A stretch of DNA of 64,000 nt from N074bin45 sp039587475 (GTDB lineage Bacteria; Gemmatimonadota; Gemmatimonadetes; Gemmatimonadales; GWC2-71-9), in the NCBI GenBank assembly GCA_039587475.1, contig JBDHIK010000009.1, forward strand, positions 1-64,000, given 5' to 3'. The position numbers were made by a program, and so were the translations under genes. Of the stretch, positions 16,878 to 25,516 are shown one piece after another. The number at the start of each line of letters is the position of its first letter. The first letter of the stretch is position 1. Below the pieces are notes generated by a model. It made no database searches. It was not told where the DNA came from and saw only the letters and a program-made list of their open reading frames with translations.

Positions 16878-17990
16878 ATGAAACGATTCGCTGCCTACGA
16901 TCCGCCAGAGTACCTCACCTGGTCGCCCGACCCGGCCTTGAACGCCGAGTACGTCGACGTTATCGAACGCGACGTCGACCGGCAGGCCGTCCTCGCCCGC
17001 CTCAAGACCGATCAGTTGCTTGAGATCTATCGGCGACTCGTGCGGGCTCGGCTCCATGACGTCACGCTCAAGCGCTGGGTCCGTCTGGGGACCATCAGCA
17101 AAGCGTGGCTCGGGACGGGAGAGGAAGCCGCGACCGTTGGGCCGGTCTTCTCGCTCGATCCGCAGAGCGACTTCGTCGCTCCGATGATCCGGAATGCTTC
17201 TGCCTGTAGCGACATGGGCATGCCGCTGGCCGACATGTTTCGCGCCTACCTTGCCACGGCGGATTCGCCGTCCGGAGGCAAGGACCTGCACGCAGGCAGT
17301 TTTCCCCACAACGTGCTGCAGCCCGTGTCGCCCATCGGTCTCATGGTCCCCGTGTCGGCGGGACTGGCCTTGGCCACGAGGTTCCGTGGCGAGACGGGCG
17401 TGGTCGTCAACTGGATCGGGGATGGCTCCACCAAGGCGGCAGCCACCCATGAGGGTCTCAACCTGGCCGCCGTACTGAGGCTCCCCGTTGTCTACATCAT
17501 CCAGAACAACCAGGTGGCCCTGGGGACTCGCCTGGAGCAGCATCACCTCGGGGGAGACTTGTCGACGCTTCCCGGAGCCTACGGGATGGCGGGCGGTACG
17601 TTCGATGGCAATCACGTGCTCGATGCGTATGCGGCCACCGCCCTGGCGGTGGAGCGGTGCCGAGCGGGGCGCGGACCGGTCATGCTGGTGGCAAACACGT
17701 TCCGCATGGGGGGTCATGCTACCCACGACGAGAAGGAAGCCCGGGAGACGTTTCCCGCGGAGTTGTTCGAACGTTGGGGCCGTCGTGATCCCATCGGGCT
17801 GTACGAGGAATACCTGATCGGGCGCGGCATGCCCCCAGAGCTGCTGGAAGAGATGGAGGCCGAGGTGCAGGCCGAGGTCGACCAGGCAGAGCAGCAGGCC
17901 CTGGCCAGTCGTGACCATCTGCCCGACCCGGGCACGGCCACACGAGGGGTCTACGCCGGCTCGACCAGCGCCTCGGACCTCGGAGGCTGA
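16878..17990 (+). CDS. 2-oxoacid dehydrogenase E1 alpha subunit (pyruvate/branched-chain/acetoin type)
   Basis: 370 residues. The TPP motif starts at GDGS (181-184) and closes at IIQNN (207-211). The phospho-loop region carries RMGGHATHDEKEAR, close to the YRxxGHSxxDD consensus of E1 alpha. The protein would decarboxylate a 2-oxoacid and hand the acyl group to an E2 lipoyl carrier. An E1 beta gene normally follows directly, but the next gene here is a transporter, so the partner is elsewhere or the protein works differently. The first 40 residues (DPPEYLTWSPD) form an extension before the core. Substrate among pyruvate, branched-chain oxoacids and acetoin is undetermined. Confidence 0.87.
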   Translation: MKRFAAYDPPEYLTWSPDPALNAEYVDVIERDVDRQAVLARLKTDQLLEIYRRLVRARLHDVTLKRWVRLGTISKAWLGTGEEAATVGPVFSLDPQSDFVAPMIRNASACSDMGMPLADMFRAYLATADSPSGGKDLHAGSFPHNVLQPVSPIGLMVPVSAGLALATRFRGETGVVVNWIGDGSTKAAATHEGLNLAAVLRLPVVYIIQNNQVALGTRLEQHHLGGDLSTLPGAYGMAGGTFDGNHVLDAYAATALAVERCRAGRGPVMLVANTFRMGGHATHDEKEARETFPAELFERWGRRDPIGLYEEYLIGRGMPPELLEEMEAEVQAEVDQAEQQALASRDHLPDPGTATRGVYAGSTSASDLGG

Positions 17991-17995
17991 CCCAC

Positions 17996-20248
17996 GTGAC
18001 GGCGACGACCGGGACTGAACCCACCGCAACCAGCGAGCCGTCAGGGCACGCCTTCGGGACCGCTCCGGTCTTTCTGGCCACCCTCAGTACCATCCTGGGC
18101 GCCATTCTGTTCCTGCGGTTCGGCTATGCGGTCGGGCACGTGGGGCTGGTCGGCACCCTGATGATCGTGGTGATCGGCCATCTCGTCACCATCCCCACCG
18201 CCCTTGCCATCGCCGAAATCTCCACCAATCGTCGTGTCGAAGGAGGCGGAGAGTACTTCATCATATCCCGATCGTTCGGGACGTCGATCGGTGGTGCGAT
18301 CGGCGTATCGCTGTATTTGTCGCGCGCGATTTCGGTGGCGTTCTACATGATCGCCTTTGCCGAGGCCTTCCGGCCCCTGGCGCCCCTGCTGGAGTCCACC
18401 CTTCCGGTCACCTTCGATCCCCGCATGGTCTCCGTACCGGCCACCGTCCTCCTGGGCTTCCTCGTCGTGAGCCGAGGAGCCGAGATCGGTGTGCGGGCGC
18501 TGTGGGCCGTAGCGGCGATCCTCGTGATGTCGCTGGCCATGTTCTTCCTGGGCTCACCGATCGAGAGCACCACGGTGCTGGAATTTCGCCCGTTCGACAA
18601 GGTCGCCAACGCGGATTCCTTCATCCTGGTGTTCGCTATCGTCTTCCCCGCGTTCACGGGGATGACGGCTGGTGTCGGCCTGTCCGGCGACTTGGCCAAC
18701 CCACGCAAGTCCATCCCCCTGGGGGTCATCAGCGCTACGGTGGCCGGGTTGGTGATCTATCTCCTGGTGGCCTTCAAGTTGGCTCGTTCAGCTCCGATCG
18801 GTGCGCTGGTGGACGATCCGCTGGTCATGTCCCAGATCGCCGTCTGGGGTCCGATCATTCCCATTGGTCTTGCCGCGGCCACGCTGTCGTCGGCGATCGG
18901 CTCGATCCTGGTGGCACCACGCATTCTGCAGGCGCTCGGCGCCGACCGGATCTTCCCGACGCCGAAGGTCAATCGGGTCATGGCGTCCGGTGTCGGCCAG
19001 AACAACGAACCCCGTGCCGCGACGCTGGCCACCGCCGTCATCGCCATCACCACCGTGCTCGTCGGCAATGTGGACTCCGTCGCCCGGATCATCACCATGT
19101 TCTTCATGGTGACCTACGGCGCGTTGTGTCTGATCAGTGCCCTGGAACACTTCGCGTCCCGCCCCAGCTACCGGCCCACCTTCCGGTCCAAGTGGTATCT
19201 CAGTCTGCTGGGTGCGGTGATGTCGCTGTTCCTGATGTTCCAGATTCAGCCGTTCTACGCGCTGGTCGCCTTGGCGGTGATGGTCGGGCTGTACTACGCC
19301 ATCCGGTTGGGGCGGGGGTCCGACGACATTGCGGCGCTGTTTCAGGGCGCCATGACCCAGGCGACGCGCTACTCCCAGATCAAGCTGCAAGCCAGCAGCA
19401 CGTTACGGCACGCCCAAGAGTGGCGGCCCAGTGTCATCATGGTGAACGGCAGGACATTTTCCCGATCGGCGCCGATGCAGATGCTGAGCTGGTTGTGCCG
19501 TCGCTATGGCTTCGGGAGCTACATCCACCACATCCTCGGCGACCTGACGGACGAGACCTTCCGGGAGAGCCGCAAGCTCCGGCGTCAGCTCGTCGACATT
19601 ACCCAAGCCCGTCGAAGCGCCATCTACGTCGACACGATCATCTCGCCTTCCATCCGCTCCGCGCTGGCCCAGGCACTGCAGCTTCCCGGCGTCACCGGCA
19701 TGGACAACAATTCCATTCTGTTCGAGTGTCGCAGCGATGACGGGTCTGAAGTACTGCAGGAGATCGAAGAAGGTTGCCGGCTGGCCGGTGCCACCCGAAT
19801 GAACAGTCTGGTGCTGCGACATGGTGAGCACTTCTTCGGCAGTCGGTCGACGCTCCACATCTGGCTGACCTGGCACGACTACGAAAACGCCAATCTCATC
19901 ACGATGCTGGCCTACATCCTCCTCGGTCACCGGGATTGGCAGAACGCGGAAATCCGTATCTTCGCCGCCGTCCCGCAGTCGGAAGCGTCGGAGCGCCGGG
20001 TACAACTCAACGAGATGATCGACTCTGGCCGGCTCCCGATCAGCCGGAAGAACTTGCGAATCTTGCCGACGGACCAGGCCGTGGACTTCGACGAGCTCGT
20101 GGCCAGTCGGTCCGCGCACGCCGACCTCGTCGTGTTCGGGTTCACGGAAGACCGCCTGGCCGAGCGCGGCGCAGAGCTATTCCTGAGGCACCCCAGCCTG
20201 CACGACGTCCTCTTCGTGTCCGCCGAGCAACGGATTCTCATCGAATGA
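17996..20248 (+). CDS. SLC12-like cation-chloride cotransporter / APC-superfamily permease
   Basis: 750 residues. The first 450 are very hydrophobic with about 12 predicted TM helices in the APC (LeuT) fold. TM1 reads STILGAILFLRFGYAVG and TM3 begins EGGGEYFIISRSFG; both are characteristic of the SLC12 cation-chloride cotransporters rather than ordinary amino-acid permeases. The final 290 residues form a soluble C-terminal domain, also as in SLC12 proteins. It would move K+ and/or Na+ with Cl-, but ion selectivity is inferred from resemblance only. The GTG start lies 5 bases after the E1-alpha stop, and its end overlaps the next gene by ATGA. Confidence 0.8.
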   Translation: MTATTGTEPTATSEPSGHAFGTAPVFLATLSTILGAILFLRFGYAVGHVGLVGTLMIVVIGHLVTIPTALAIAEISTNRRVEGGGEYFIISRSFGTSIGGAIGVSLYLSRAISVAFYMIAFAEAFRPLAPLLESTLPVTFDPRMVSVPATVLLGFLVVSRGAEIGVRALWAVAAILVMSLAMFFLGSPIESTTVLEFRPFDKVANADSFILVFAIVFPAFTGMTAGVGLSGDLANPRKSIPLGVISATVAGLVIYLLVAFKLARSAPIGALVDDPLVMSQIAVWGPIIPIGLAAATLSSAIGSILVAPRILQALGADRIFPTPKVNRVMASGVGQNNEPRAATLATAVIAITTVLVGNVDSVARIITMFFMVTYGALCLISALEHFASRPSYRPTFRSKWYLSLLGAVMSLFLMFQIQPFYALVALAVMVGLYYAIRLGRGSDDIAALFQGAMTQATRYSQIKLQASSTLRHAQEWRPSVIMVNGRTFSRSAPMQMLSWLCRRYGFGSYIHHILGDLTDETFRESRKLRRQLVDITQARRSAIYVDTIISPSIRSALAQALQLPGVTGMDNNSILFECRSDDGSEVLQEIEEGCRLAGATRMNSLVLRHGEHFFGSRSTLHIWLTWHDYENANLITMLAYILLGHRDWQNAEIRIFAAVPQSEASERRVQLNEMIDSGRLPISRKNLRILPTDQAVDFDELVASRSAHADLVVFGFTEDRLAERGAELFLRHPSLHDVLFVSAEQRILIE

Positions 20249-21012
20249 CGTCGTCCGTGCGTATGGCGGTTCTGGCGGTGCTCGGTAGCCTGGCCTGTCG
20301 CATGACGCTGTCTCCTCTGCAGAACCGGATCGCGGTCGGCCATGAATCCTTCGTCGTCTTCGCCGCCGTCGGCGAAGACGACCTCGGAGACCTGTTCGCC
20401 GTCAGCACCAACGGCGGCCCGATCTATCCCGTTACCTATACCAGGCTGCATGAGAGTGTCCCGGCGCTGTCGCCGTCCGGCGGCATGTTGGCCTTCTTTC
20501 GCGCGCGGTCCGCAACCGATTCGACCGACGTCCGCCTGGTCGTCATGAACCTGCTGAATGGTGCGGAACGCGTGTTGGTCGAAGCGGGACCTGGGTTGAG
20601 ATTGCAGGCCGTCACGTGGCACCCCGCAGAGACGCACGTCTACGTCCGTACCTCGGCCGGGATCCTGGAAGCGGCCGTGCCTCCTGCCGCGCCTCGGGTA
20701 GCTCCGGTGACGGACAGCGCCGCCGCGGATTCGGCCTTCCGAGTCATTCTGGGGGACCCGGCCTTCGCCGAGGTGGCCCCGTGCCGAACAGGGGCGGGGT
20801 TGTGCACGCGCCCACGGGAGGGCGAAGAAGTGCCCCTGCCCGAGGACATCACGGGGCCCCTCCGCTGGGGCGAGGACTCACTCGCCTACTTCGCGGGGAC
20901 GGATCTGGTGATACGGCCCCTGGCCGGCGGGCGCGCCAGGACGCTGCGTTGGTCCGACCCACCGGCCCGCCCGCGTGACGCTACCGTGTCGCTCGTGCCC
21001 ATCGGACAGTGA
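20245..21012 (+). CDS. Exported beta-propeller-like (TolB/PD40-type) protein
   Basis: 255 residues. A hydrophobic N-terminus ending SLAC (cysteine at 18) could be a signal peptide or weak lipobox. Following repeats such as DLFAVSTNGG, PALSPSGGMLAFFR and AVTWHPAETHVYV resemble WD40-like PD40 blades, but there are only about three to four, fewer than a full TolB propeller. ATG 20245 overlaps the transporter stop by four bases and is the only start that gives a signal peptide. Role unknown; probably protein binding in the periplasm. Confidence 0.7.
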   Translation: MTSSVRMAVLAVLGSLACRMTLSPLQNRIAVGHESFVVFAAVGEDDLGDLFAVSTNGGPIYPVTYTRLHESVPALSPSGGMLAFFRARSATDSTDVRLVVMNLLNGAERVLVEAGPGLRLQAVTWHPAETHVYVRTSAGILEAAVPPAAPRVAPVTDSAAADSAFRVILGDPAFAEVAPCRTGAGLCTRPREGEEVPLPEDITGPLRWGEDSLAYFAGTDLVIRPLAGGRARTLRWSDPPARPRDATVSLVPIGQ

Positions 21013-21022
21013 GGGGTGTGTG

Positions 21023-21937
21023 ATGTCGATCGCTACGTCCCTGCGCCGCTGGCTCGAGTTCCTTGCGCTGGCTCTGTTGTATCTCCTTGTCCGGTTCCTG
21101 CCACGGCGCTGGCTGCTGCCGCTGGGCCGCGGCCTCGGGTCGTTCGTCTGGCGGGTCGTCCCGATCCGACGCCGCGTCGTTCTCGAGAACCTGCGACACG
21201 CCTTTGGCGCCGAGCTCGATAGCACCCAACAGCGGGAAGTCGCGCGTCGTTTCTATCGTACGCTCGGCATGACCCTGGTCGAATTGCTCGCCGTGCCGGA
21301 TCTCTCGCGCGCCGACATTCTGGCCACGGTCAGGGTGGATGGGCAGGAACACCTCGACATCGTTCGTGACAGCGGGCGGGGGGCCATCTTCGTGTCCGGG
21401 CATTTCGGGAACTTCGAGTACCTCGGGGCCCGCATGGCGGCGGAAGGCATGCCCATCAGCTTTGTCGCCAAGGCGCAACGCAACGCCCGGGTGGATGCGA
21501 TGCAGCGCCGGATTCGCGAGACACTTGGGGTAGGCACTATCGGGCCCGACGCGACCCGGGACATGCTTCGGGCTTTGCGTGAGGGCCAGTGCGTTGCGAT
21601 GCTGGCAGATCAGAACGCCGGCCCGGAGGGCCTCCTGTGCTCCTTCCTGGGCCGACCGGCATGGGTCTTCCGAGGCCCGGCATACCTGGCCTGGAAATTC
21701 GATGTTCCCCTGATCACCGGGTTCATCTATCGGGACGAGGGAGGCCGTCATGTGGTGCGGGCCGATGCGCCAGTGTTCCCCGACCGCTCACTTTCCGAAG
21801 AGGAAGCCGTGCGAGCGCTCACGGAGTATCATGTCGAGCGCCTGGAGGCGGCCATACGGAGCGCGCCCGAACACTACTATTGGGTGCACCGTCGCTGGAA
21901 GGTCCCTGAGGGGATGGCGCCGCCGGCCGTCGCTTAG
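21023..21937 (+). CDS. LpxL/HtrB-family lysophospholipid or lipid A acyltransferase
   Basis: 304 residues. One N-terminal membrane anchor (10-26) precedes the acyltransferase core with the catalytic H-x4-E motif as GHFGNFE (His127, Glu132). The family adds a secondary acyl chain to Kdo-lipid A or related lipids on the inner face of the inner membrane, which supports an LPS-type outer membrane here. GAGGGG lies 5-6 bases before ATG 21023. It is the last gene of the gyrA-led run and its stop overlaps the convergent TetR gene's stop by 3 bases. Confidence 0.87.
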   Translation: MSIATSLRRWLEFLALALLYLLVRFLPRRWLLPLGRGLGSFVWRVVPIRRRVVLENLRHAFGAELDSTQQREVARRFYRTLGMTLVELLAVPDLSRADILATVRVDGQEHLDIVRDSGRGAIFVSGHFGNFEYLGARMAAEGMPISFVAKAQRNARVDAMQRRIRETLGVGTIGPDATRDMLRALREGQCVAMLADQNAGPEGLLCSFLGRPAWVFRGPAYLAWKFDVPLITGFIYRDEGGRHVVRADAPVFPDRSLSEEEAVRALTEYHVERLEAAIRSAPEHYYWVHRRWKVPEGMAPPAVA

Positions 21938-22596
21938 GTTGGCGGTTCGTCCACGCGGTCGTCAGTGCCGATGGCGGACCAGGCGGCATCGATCGTGTGT
22001 CGGGTGAGCGCAGACTCTGCCGGCCACTCACGACGGGCGATCCGGTGCAGGGCCAGGGCCACGACCTCCAGCCACACGGTCGCCCACAAGTCGGCCGGCC
22101 CCGGTCGCACCGCCCCCGCCGCTTTTCCCTCGGCCACGATGCGCTCGACCGCCGCACGAAAGCGGCGGGCGGCGTCCTCGCTGGTTTCATCCAGCAGGTC
22201 GGTCGTGGGTCGGGCCAGCAGCATGTGGACGGCGGCAGGGTCTCTGGCGGCCGACTCCGTCAGGCGACGGGCGATCCGGTCCAGACGGTCCCGGGCATCC
22301 CGTGTGTCCCCACGGTCGAGTTCGCCAACCAGGTCAATGGCCCAGCCTTGTGTCGCCTGGTAGACCACGTTGTACAGATGCCGCTTCCCGGTGAAGTGGC
22401 GATAGATCGTCCCCTCAGCAACGCCCGCGCGCTGTGCCAGGGCTGGGGTGGTCGTCCCCCGATACCCGGCAGAAGTGAACAACTCCAGTGCGGCCCGTTG
22501 CAGGCGCTGCCGAGTCGCCCCGGCGTCCCGGCGCGGACCTCGTTGTGGGGATGGTTGGTGTTCCACGATCTCCCCAAGGTACGCCCAGATTCGCAT
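21934..22596 (-). CDS. TetR/AcrR-family transcriptional regulator
   Basis: About 220 residues. The N-terminal helix-turn-helix is recognisable (ALELFTSAGYRGTTTPALA, then GVAEGTIYRHFTGKRHLY), followed by an all-helical ligand domain of about 130 residues typical of the family. ATG 22596 is preferred; a GTG at 22608 would add four residues. It is divergent from the saccharopine-dehydrogenase-like gene, whose predicted promoter overlaps this gene's start, so mutual control is plausible. The inducer is unknown. Confidence 0.9.
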   Translation of the reverse strand: MRIWAYLGEIVEHQPSPQRGPRRDAGATRQRLQRAALELFTSAGYRGTTTPALAQRAGVAEGTIYRHFTGKRHLYNVVYQATQGWAIDLVGELDRGDTRDARDRLDRIARRLTESAARDPAAVHMLLARPTTDLLDETSEDAARRFRAAVERIVAEGKAAGAVRPGPADLWATVWLEVVALALHRIARREWPAESALTRHTIDAAWSAIGTDDRVDEPPT

Positions 22597-22598
22597 GG

Positions 22599-22628
22599 TT
22601 GAAACCACCCACCAACCCGGGGTAGATT
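22599..22628 (+). promoter_or_regulatory. Possible promoter for saccharopine-dehydrogenase-like gene, with small palindrome
   Basis: TTGAAA (22599-22604), 18-base spacer, TAGATT (22623-22628), about 40 bases before ATG 22669. The -35 is embedded in the small palindrome GGTTGAAACC (22598-22607), a possible half of an operator for the divergent TetR protein. Hexamer matches are 5/6 and 4/6. Confidence 0.4.
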
Positions 22629-22668
22629 CGGGCGCTTTTCACTGCCTTTTCCGGGAGTACCACCAATT

Positions 22669-23808
22669 ATGAAGCTGCTCGTCCTCGGCGCCGGACACCA
22701 GGGGTCGGCGTGTGCCTACGATCTCTTGCAGAATCCCGACGTAGAACGCGTCACGATCGCCGACGTCAACCCGGAGTCGCTCCCCGACTTCCTGGCGGGT
22801 GGCGGTGACCGCTTGCGAACGACGGTGGCAGATGCCCGTGACCACGAGACGATCCGAAGCCTGATGGTCGATCACGATGCCGCGATGAGTGCCTTTCCGT
22901 ATTACTTCAACGGTCCCATGGCGGAACTGGCCGTCGGGGCCTCCTGCCATTTCTGCGACCTTGGTGGAAACACCGAAATCGTGTTCGAGCAGAAGAAGCT
23001 CGATCCGGATGCCAGGGCGGCCGGAGTGTCGATCGTCCCAGACTGTGGGCTGGCACCAGGCATGGTCAACATCCTCGCCGCCGAGGGCATCCGGCGCCTC
23101 GACACAGCCGATCGCGTGAAGATCTTCGTGGGCGGGCTGCCGCAGGAACCCGAGCCACCACTCAACTACCAGATCGTGTATTCACTCGAAGGCGCGCTCG
23201 ACTACTACACGACCCCATCCTGGGTGCTGCGGGGCGGGAAACGAGTCGAGGTGGACGCCCTCAGCGAACAGGAATTCGTCGACTTTCCGGAACCGGTCGG
23301 GCGGCTGGAAGCGTTCCACACCGCGGGCGGTATCAGCCTGCTGCCATGGCAATACGAAGGCAAAGTGGACGTCATGGAGTACAAGACACTTCGCTACCCC
23401 GGACACATGGCGCTCATGCGGGCCATCCGGGACCTGGGACTGCTCGACAACACACCCATCGATGTGAAGGGGACCGCGGTGGTGCCACGCGATCTCTTCA
23501 TCGCGGCCGTCAGTCCGCATCTCACGAAGCCCGAGGGCCATGATCTGGTGGCGTTGCACGTCGAAGTCAGTGGGACCAAGGACGGCCAGCCTGCCACCAC
23601 CAGGTGGCAACTCCTGGACCGATACGATGCCGAGCACGGCATCAGTGCCATGATGCAGACGACCGGCTATTCCCTGTCGATCACCGGGCAGCTGCAGGCC
23701 ACCGGGGCCATCGCCCCGGGGGTGAACACGCCGGATGAGGCGGTACCGTTCCAGGCCTACGTGGAGGGCCTGCGCGAACGCGGCGTCGACATCAGGGAAC
23801 TTTCCTGA
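22669..23808 (+). CDS. Saccharopine dehydrogenase-like NAD(P) oxidoreductase
   Basis: 379 residues. A Rossmann fold begins at residue 2 with GAGHQG (7-12), then AYDLLQNPDVERVTIADVN, the pattern of saccharopine reductase/lysine-6-dehydrogenase proteins. The middle carries GLAPGMVNILA, also characteristic of the family, and the C-terminal half is the dimerisation/substrate domain. It probably oxidises or reduces a lysine-derived or related amino acid. No other lysine-catabolism gene lies nearby, so the substrate is open. Gene 23865 follows 56 bases downstream. Confidence 0.85.
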   Translation: MKLLVLGAGHQGSACAYDLLQNPDVERVTIADVNPESLPDFLAGGGDRLRTTVADARDHETIRSLMVDHDAAMSAFPYYFNGPMAELAVGASCHFCDLGGNTEIVFEQKKLDPDARAAGVSIVPDCGLAPGMVNILAAEGIRRLDTADRVKIFVGGLPQEPEPPLNYQIVYSLEGALDYYTTPSWVLRGGKRVEVDALSEQEFVDFPEPVGRLEAFHTAGGISLLPWQYEGKVDVMEYKTLRYPGHMALMRAIRDLGLLDNTPIDVKGTAVVPRDLFIAAVSPHLTKPEGHDLVALHVEVSGTKDGQPATTRWQLLDRYDAEHGISAMMQTTGYSLSITGQLQATGAIAPGVNTPDEAVPFQAYVEGLRERGVDIRELS

Positions 23809-23864
23809 CCGTCCGGTCATTCTGGTCGCGGAAGCACGACACGACAGATTGACAGGGAAGACCG

Positions 23865-24404
23865 ATGGACTTTGTGACACTGTGGGACCAGGCGCAGTCC
23901 TTTGATCGATTCGTCGCCGACAGCACGGCGCACCGGGGATTGTGGGAGGGGATTCACCGCATCGCCCGGGTCCCGGACTGGGTTGGGACCCAGCTGCCGC
24001 CGGGGGTGGCCGCGCGCCGCTTGCTGGTGATCGCGGAGGACTGGTGTGGCGACGCCTCCAACACCATCCCGGTGCTGGCCAAATGGGCCGACCGGACGCC
24101 CGGGCTCGAGCTACGGCTGCTCCGCCGTGACGAACACCCGGATGTCATGGATCGCTATCTCACCAATGGCGCCAGAGCCATCCCCGTGGTCATCGTCCTG
24201 GACGAAGCCTTCGAGGAAATCGGCCATTGGGGTCCGCGGCCCGAAGAACTTCAGAGCTGGGTCATGGAATACCGTCAGACCCTGGAGAAGAAGGAACTGT
24301 ACCCCCAGGTGCGGCGCTGGTACGCCCGGGATCGTGGCGACACCACGATACGGGAGATTGCGGATCTGGTGGGTCTGGACCTGCAGGCGCCGACCGCCGC
24401 CTAG
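23865..24404 (+). CDS. Thioredoxin-like protein with single active-site cysteine
   Basis: 179 residues resembling the Thioredoxin_9 family. The active site reads EDWCGDAS (Cys61) where thioredoxin has WCGPC, so only the first cysteine remains. A cis-proline loop is present (RAIPVVIVLDE). Without the second cysteine it cannot cycle as a normal dithiol reductase; monothiol or chaperone-like roles are possible. No signal peptide, so cytosolic. It ends on a CTAG shared with the convergent barrel gene. Confidence 0.82.
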   Translation: MDFVTLWDQAQSFDRFVADSTAHRGLWEGIHRIARVPDWVGTQLPPGVAARRLLVIAEDWCGDASNTIPVLAKWADRTPGLELRLLRRDEHPDVMDRYLTNGARAIPVVIVLDEAFEEIGHWGPRPEELQSWVMEYRQTLEKKELYPQVRRWYARDRGDTTIREIADLVGLDLQAPTAA

Positions 24405-25516
24405 AACATCCAGCCCGATCCAAAGAGGAAGCGAAACCCCTCACTGCCGCCGCTGAAGTTGAAGGTCCAGACGTTCGAGCGGAGGACGCGGAGGGCGAAG
24501 CCCCCGCCGGCCCCCCAGTGGAGGTCGCTGAGGGTGAAGGCTTCCATCTCGTAGACCCGGCCGGCATCCCCAAACAGCATGAGCGTGATGGCGCCGAGGT
24601 CTCCAAGGTTGAGGAGGTCGTGGCGCAGGTCGACGTTCCCCATGGCCACGCTTTCACCGCCGAACCGCGGATCGGGGAAGCCACGGTTGGTGAACCGGCC
24701 ACCGTAGCTGAGCCGGTCCCGTTCCCAGGTATTGAATTCGAATCGTTGCGACAGCGGCGGCGTTCCGCCGGCTGCGGCACCGGCCAGTCGTACTCCGATG
24801 ACGGTGCCCTCGCGGGGGGACAGGAATCCCGAAAGGGATCCATACACCCAGGTGTACCCGTCCCCGCCCGTGCCGGCTTTGGCGCCCACCTCCAGGAACA
24901 CCCCACGCTGGGTGTTGTATTCGGTGTCCCGGGTGTCCACCATGACGCTGAGCCGCGCGCTGGCATCGTCGTTCACCACGGTTTGGCCCTGGGCGTCGAG
25001 GGCGAACTGCGAGGCCGCGGAAAGCGGCCGGAACTCGGTACGTTGCCAGCGCCCCGCCAGACTGGCGCGCAGGGGACCGATGATCTCCCGGCTGACCTCA
25101 ACCTGGCCGGAGTACTGATTCCAGCGAACCCGGTAGAAGTCCGGGCTGGCCCCCGCCACGGCGGGGTCGAAGGTCGTGGCGTTGCCTATGCCGTAGTAGC
25201 CGAACCGGTTCTGCTGGATGGCGCGCGCGTGCACGTCGAAGCGCCACTTGGGGATCAGACCAGGGGCCCGGAAGCGGGTGTTGATGAACCAGCTTCCCTT
25301 GAAGGTGGCCCCCGCCCCGGCAACGAACGCCCCATCCGAGGGGTAGGGGGCCTCATAGGGCGCCATCTTGGAGTAGTCGAGCCCCAGCGCGATGAATGGA
25401 AACTCGTTCGCTGAGGGAACCAGTACGGGTAGCCAACTCACCCCCCAGTCCTGCGCCGCGGCCCAACGTGGGGTGAGGACGGCAAGTGCGGCCAGGACGG
25501 TGGCGAGACGCTTCAT
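24401..25516 (-). CDS. Omp85/BamA-family outer-membrane beta-barrel (barrel domain only)
   Basis: 371 residues with a signal peptide (1-21, ending WAAA-Q). The rest reads as a bacterial surface antigen (D15) barrel: alternating strands, SVMVDTRDTEYNTQRGVFLEV (typical of Omp85 strands), FTNRGFPDPRFGG and a C-terminal aromatic signature ending WMF. POTRA domains are missing, so it is not BamA itself; short Omp85-like barrels of this type lack a settled function. ATG 25516 overlaps the upstream Ntn-hydrolase stop as ATGA, implying co-expression. Confidence 0.85.
   Translation of the reverse strand: MKRLATVLAALAVLTPRWAAAQDWGVSWLPVLVPSANEFPFIALGLDYSKMAPYEAPYPSDGAFVAGAGATFKGSWFINTRFRAPGLIPKWRFDVHARAIQQNRFGYYGIGNATTFDPAVAGASPDFYRVRWNQYSGQVEVSREIIGPLRASLAGRWQRTEFRPLSAASQFALDAQGQTVVNDDASARLSVMVDTRDTEYNTQRGVFLEVGAKAGTGGDGYTWVYGSLSGFLSPREGTVIGVRLAGAAAGGTPPLSQRFEFNTWERDRLSYGGRFTNRGFPDPRFGGESVAMGNVDLRHDLLNLGDLGAITLMLFGDAGRVYEMEAFTLSDLHWGAGGGFALRVLRSNVWTFNFSGGSEGFRFLFGSGWMF

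Noticed and set aside
15777..18029. 750-codon minus-strand frame across kinase and E1 alpha genes
   Set aside because: Spans two well-supported plus-strand genes and shows no recognisable domain.
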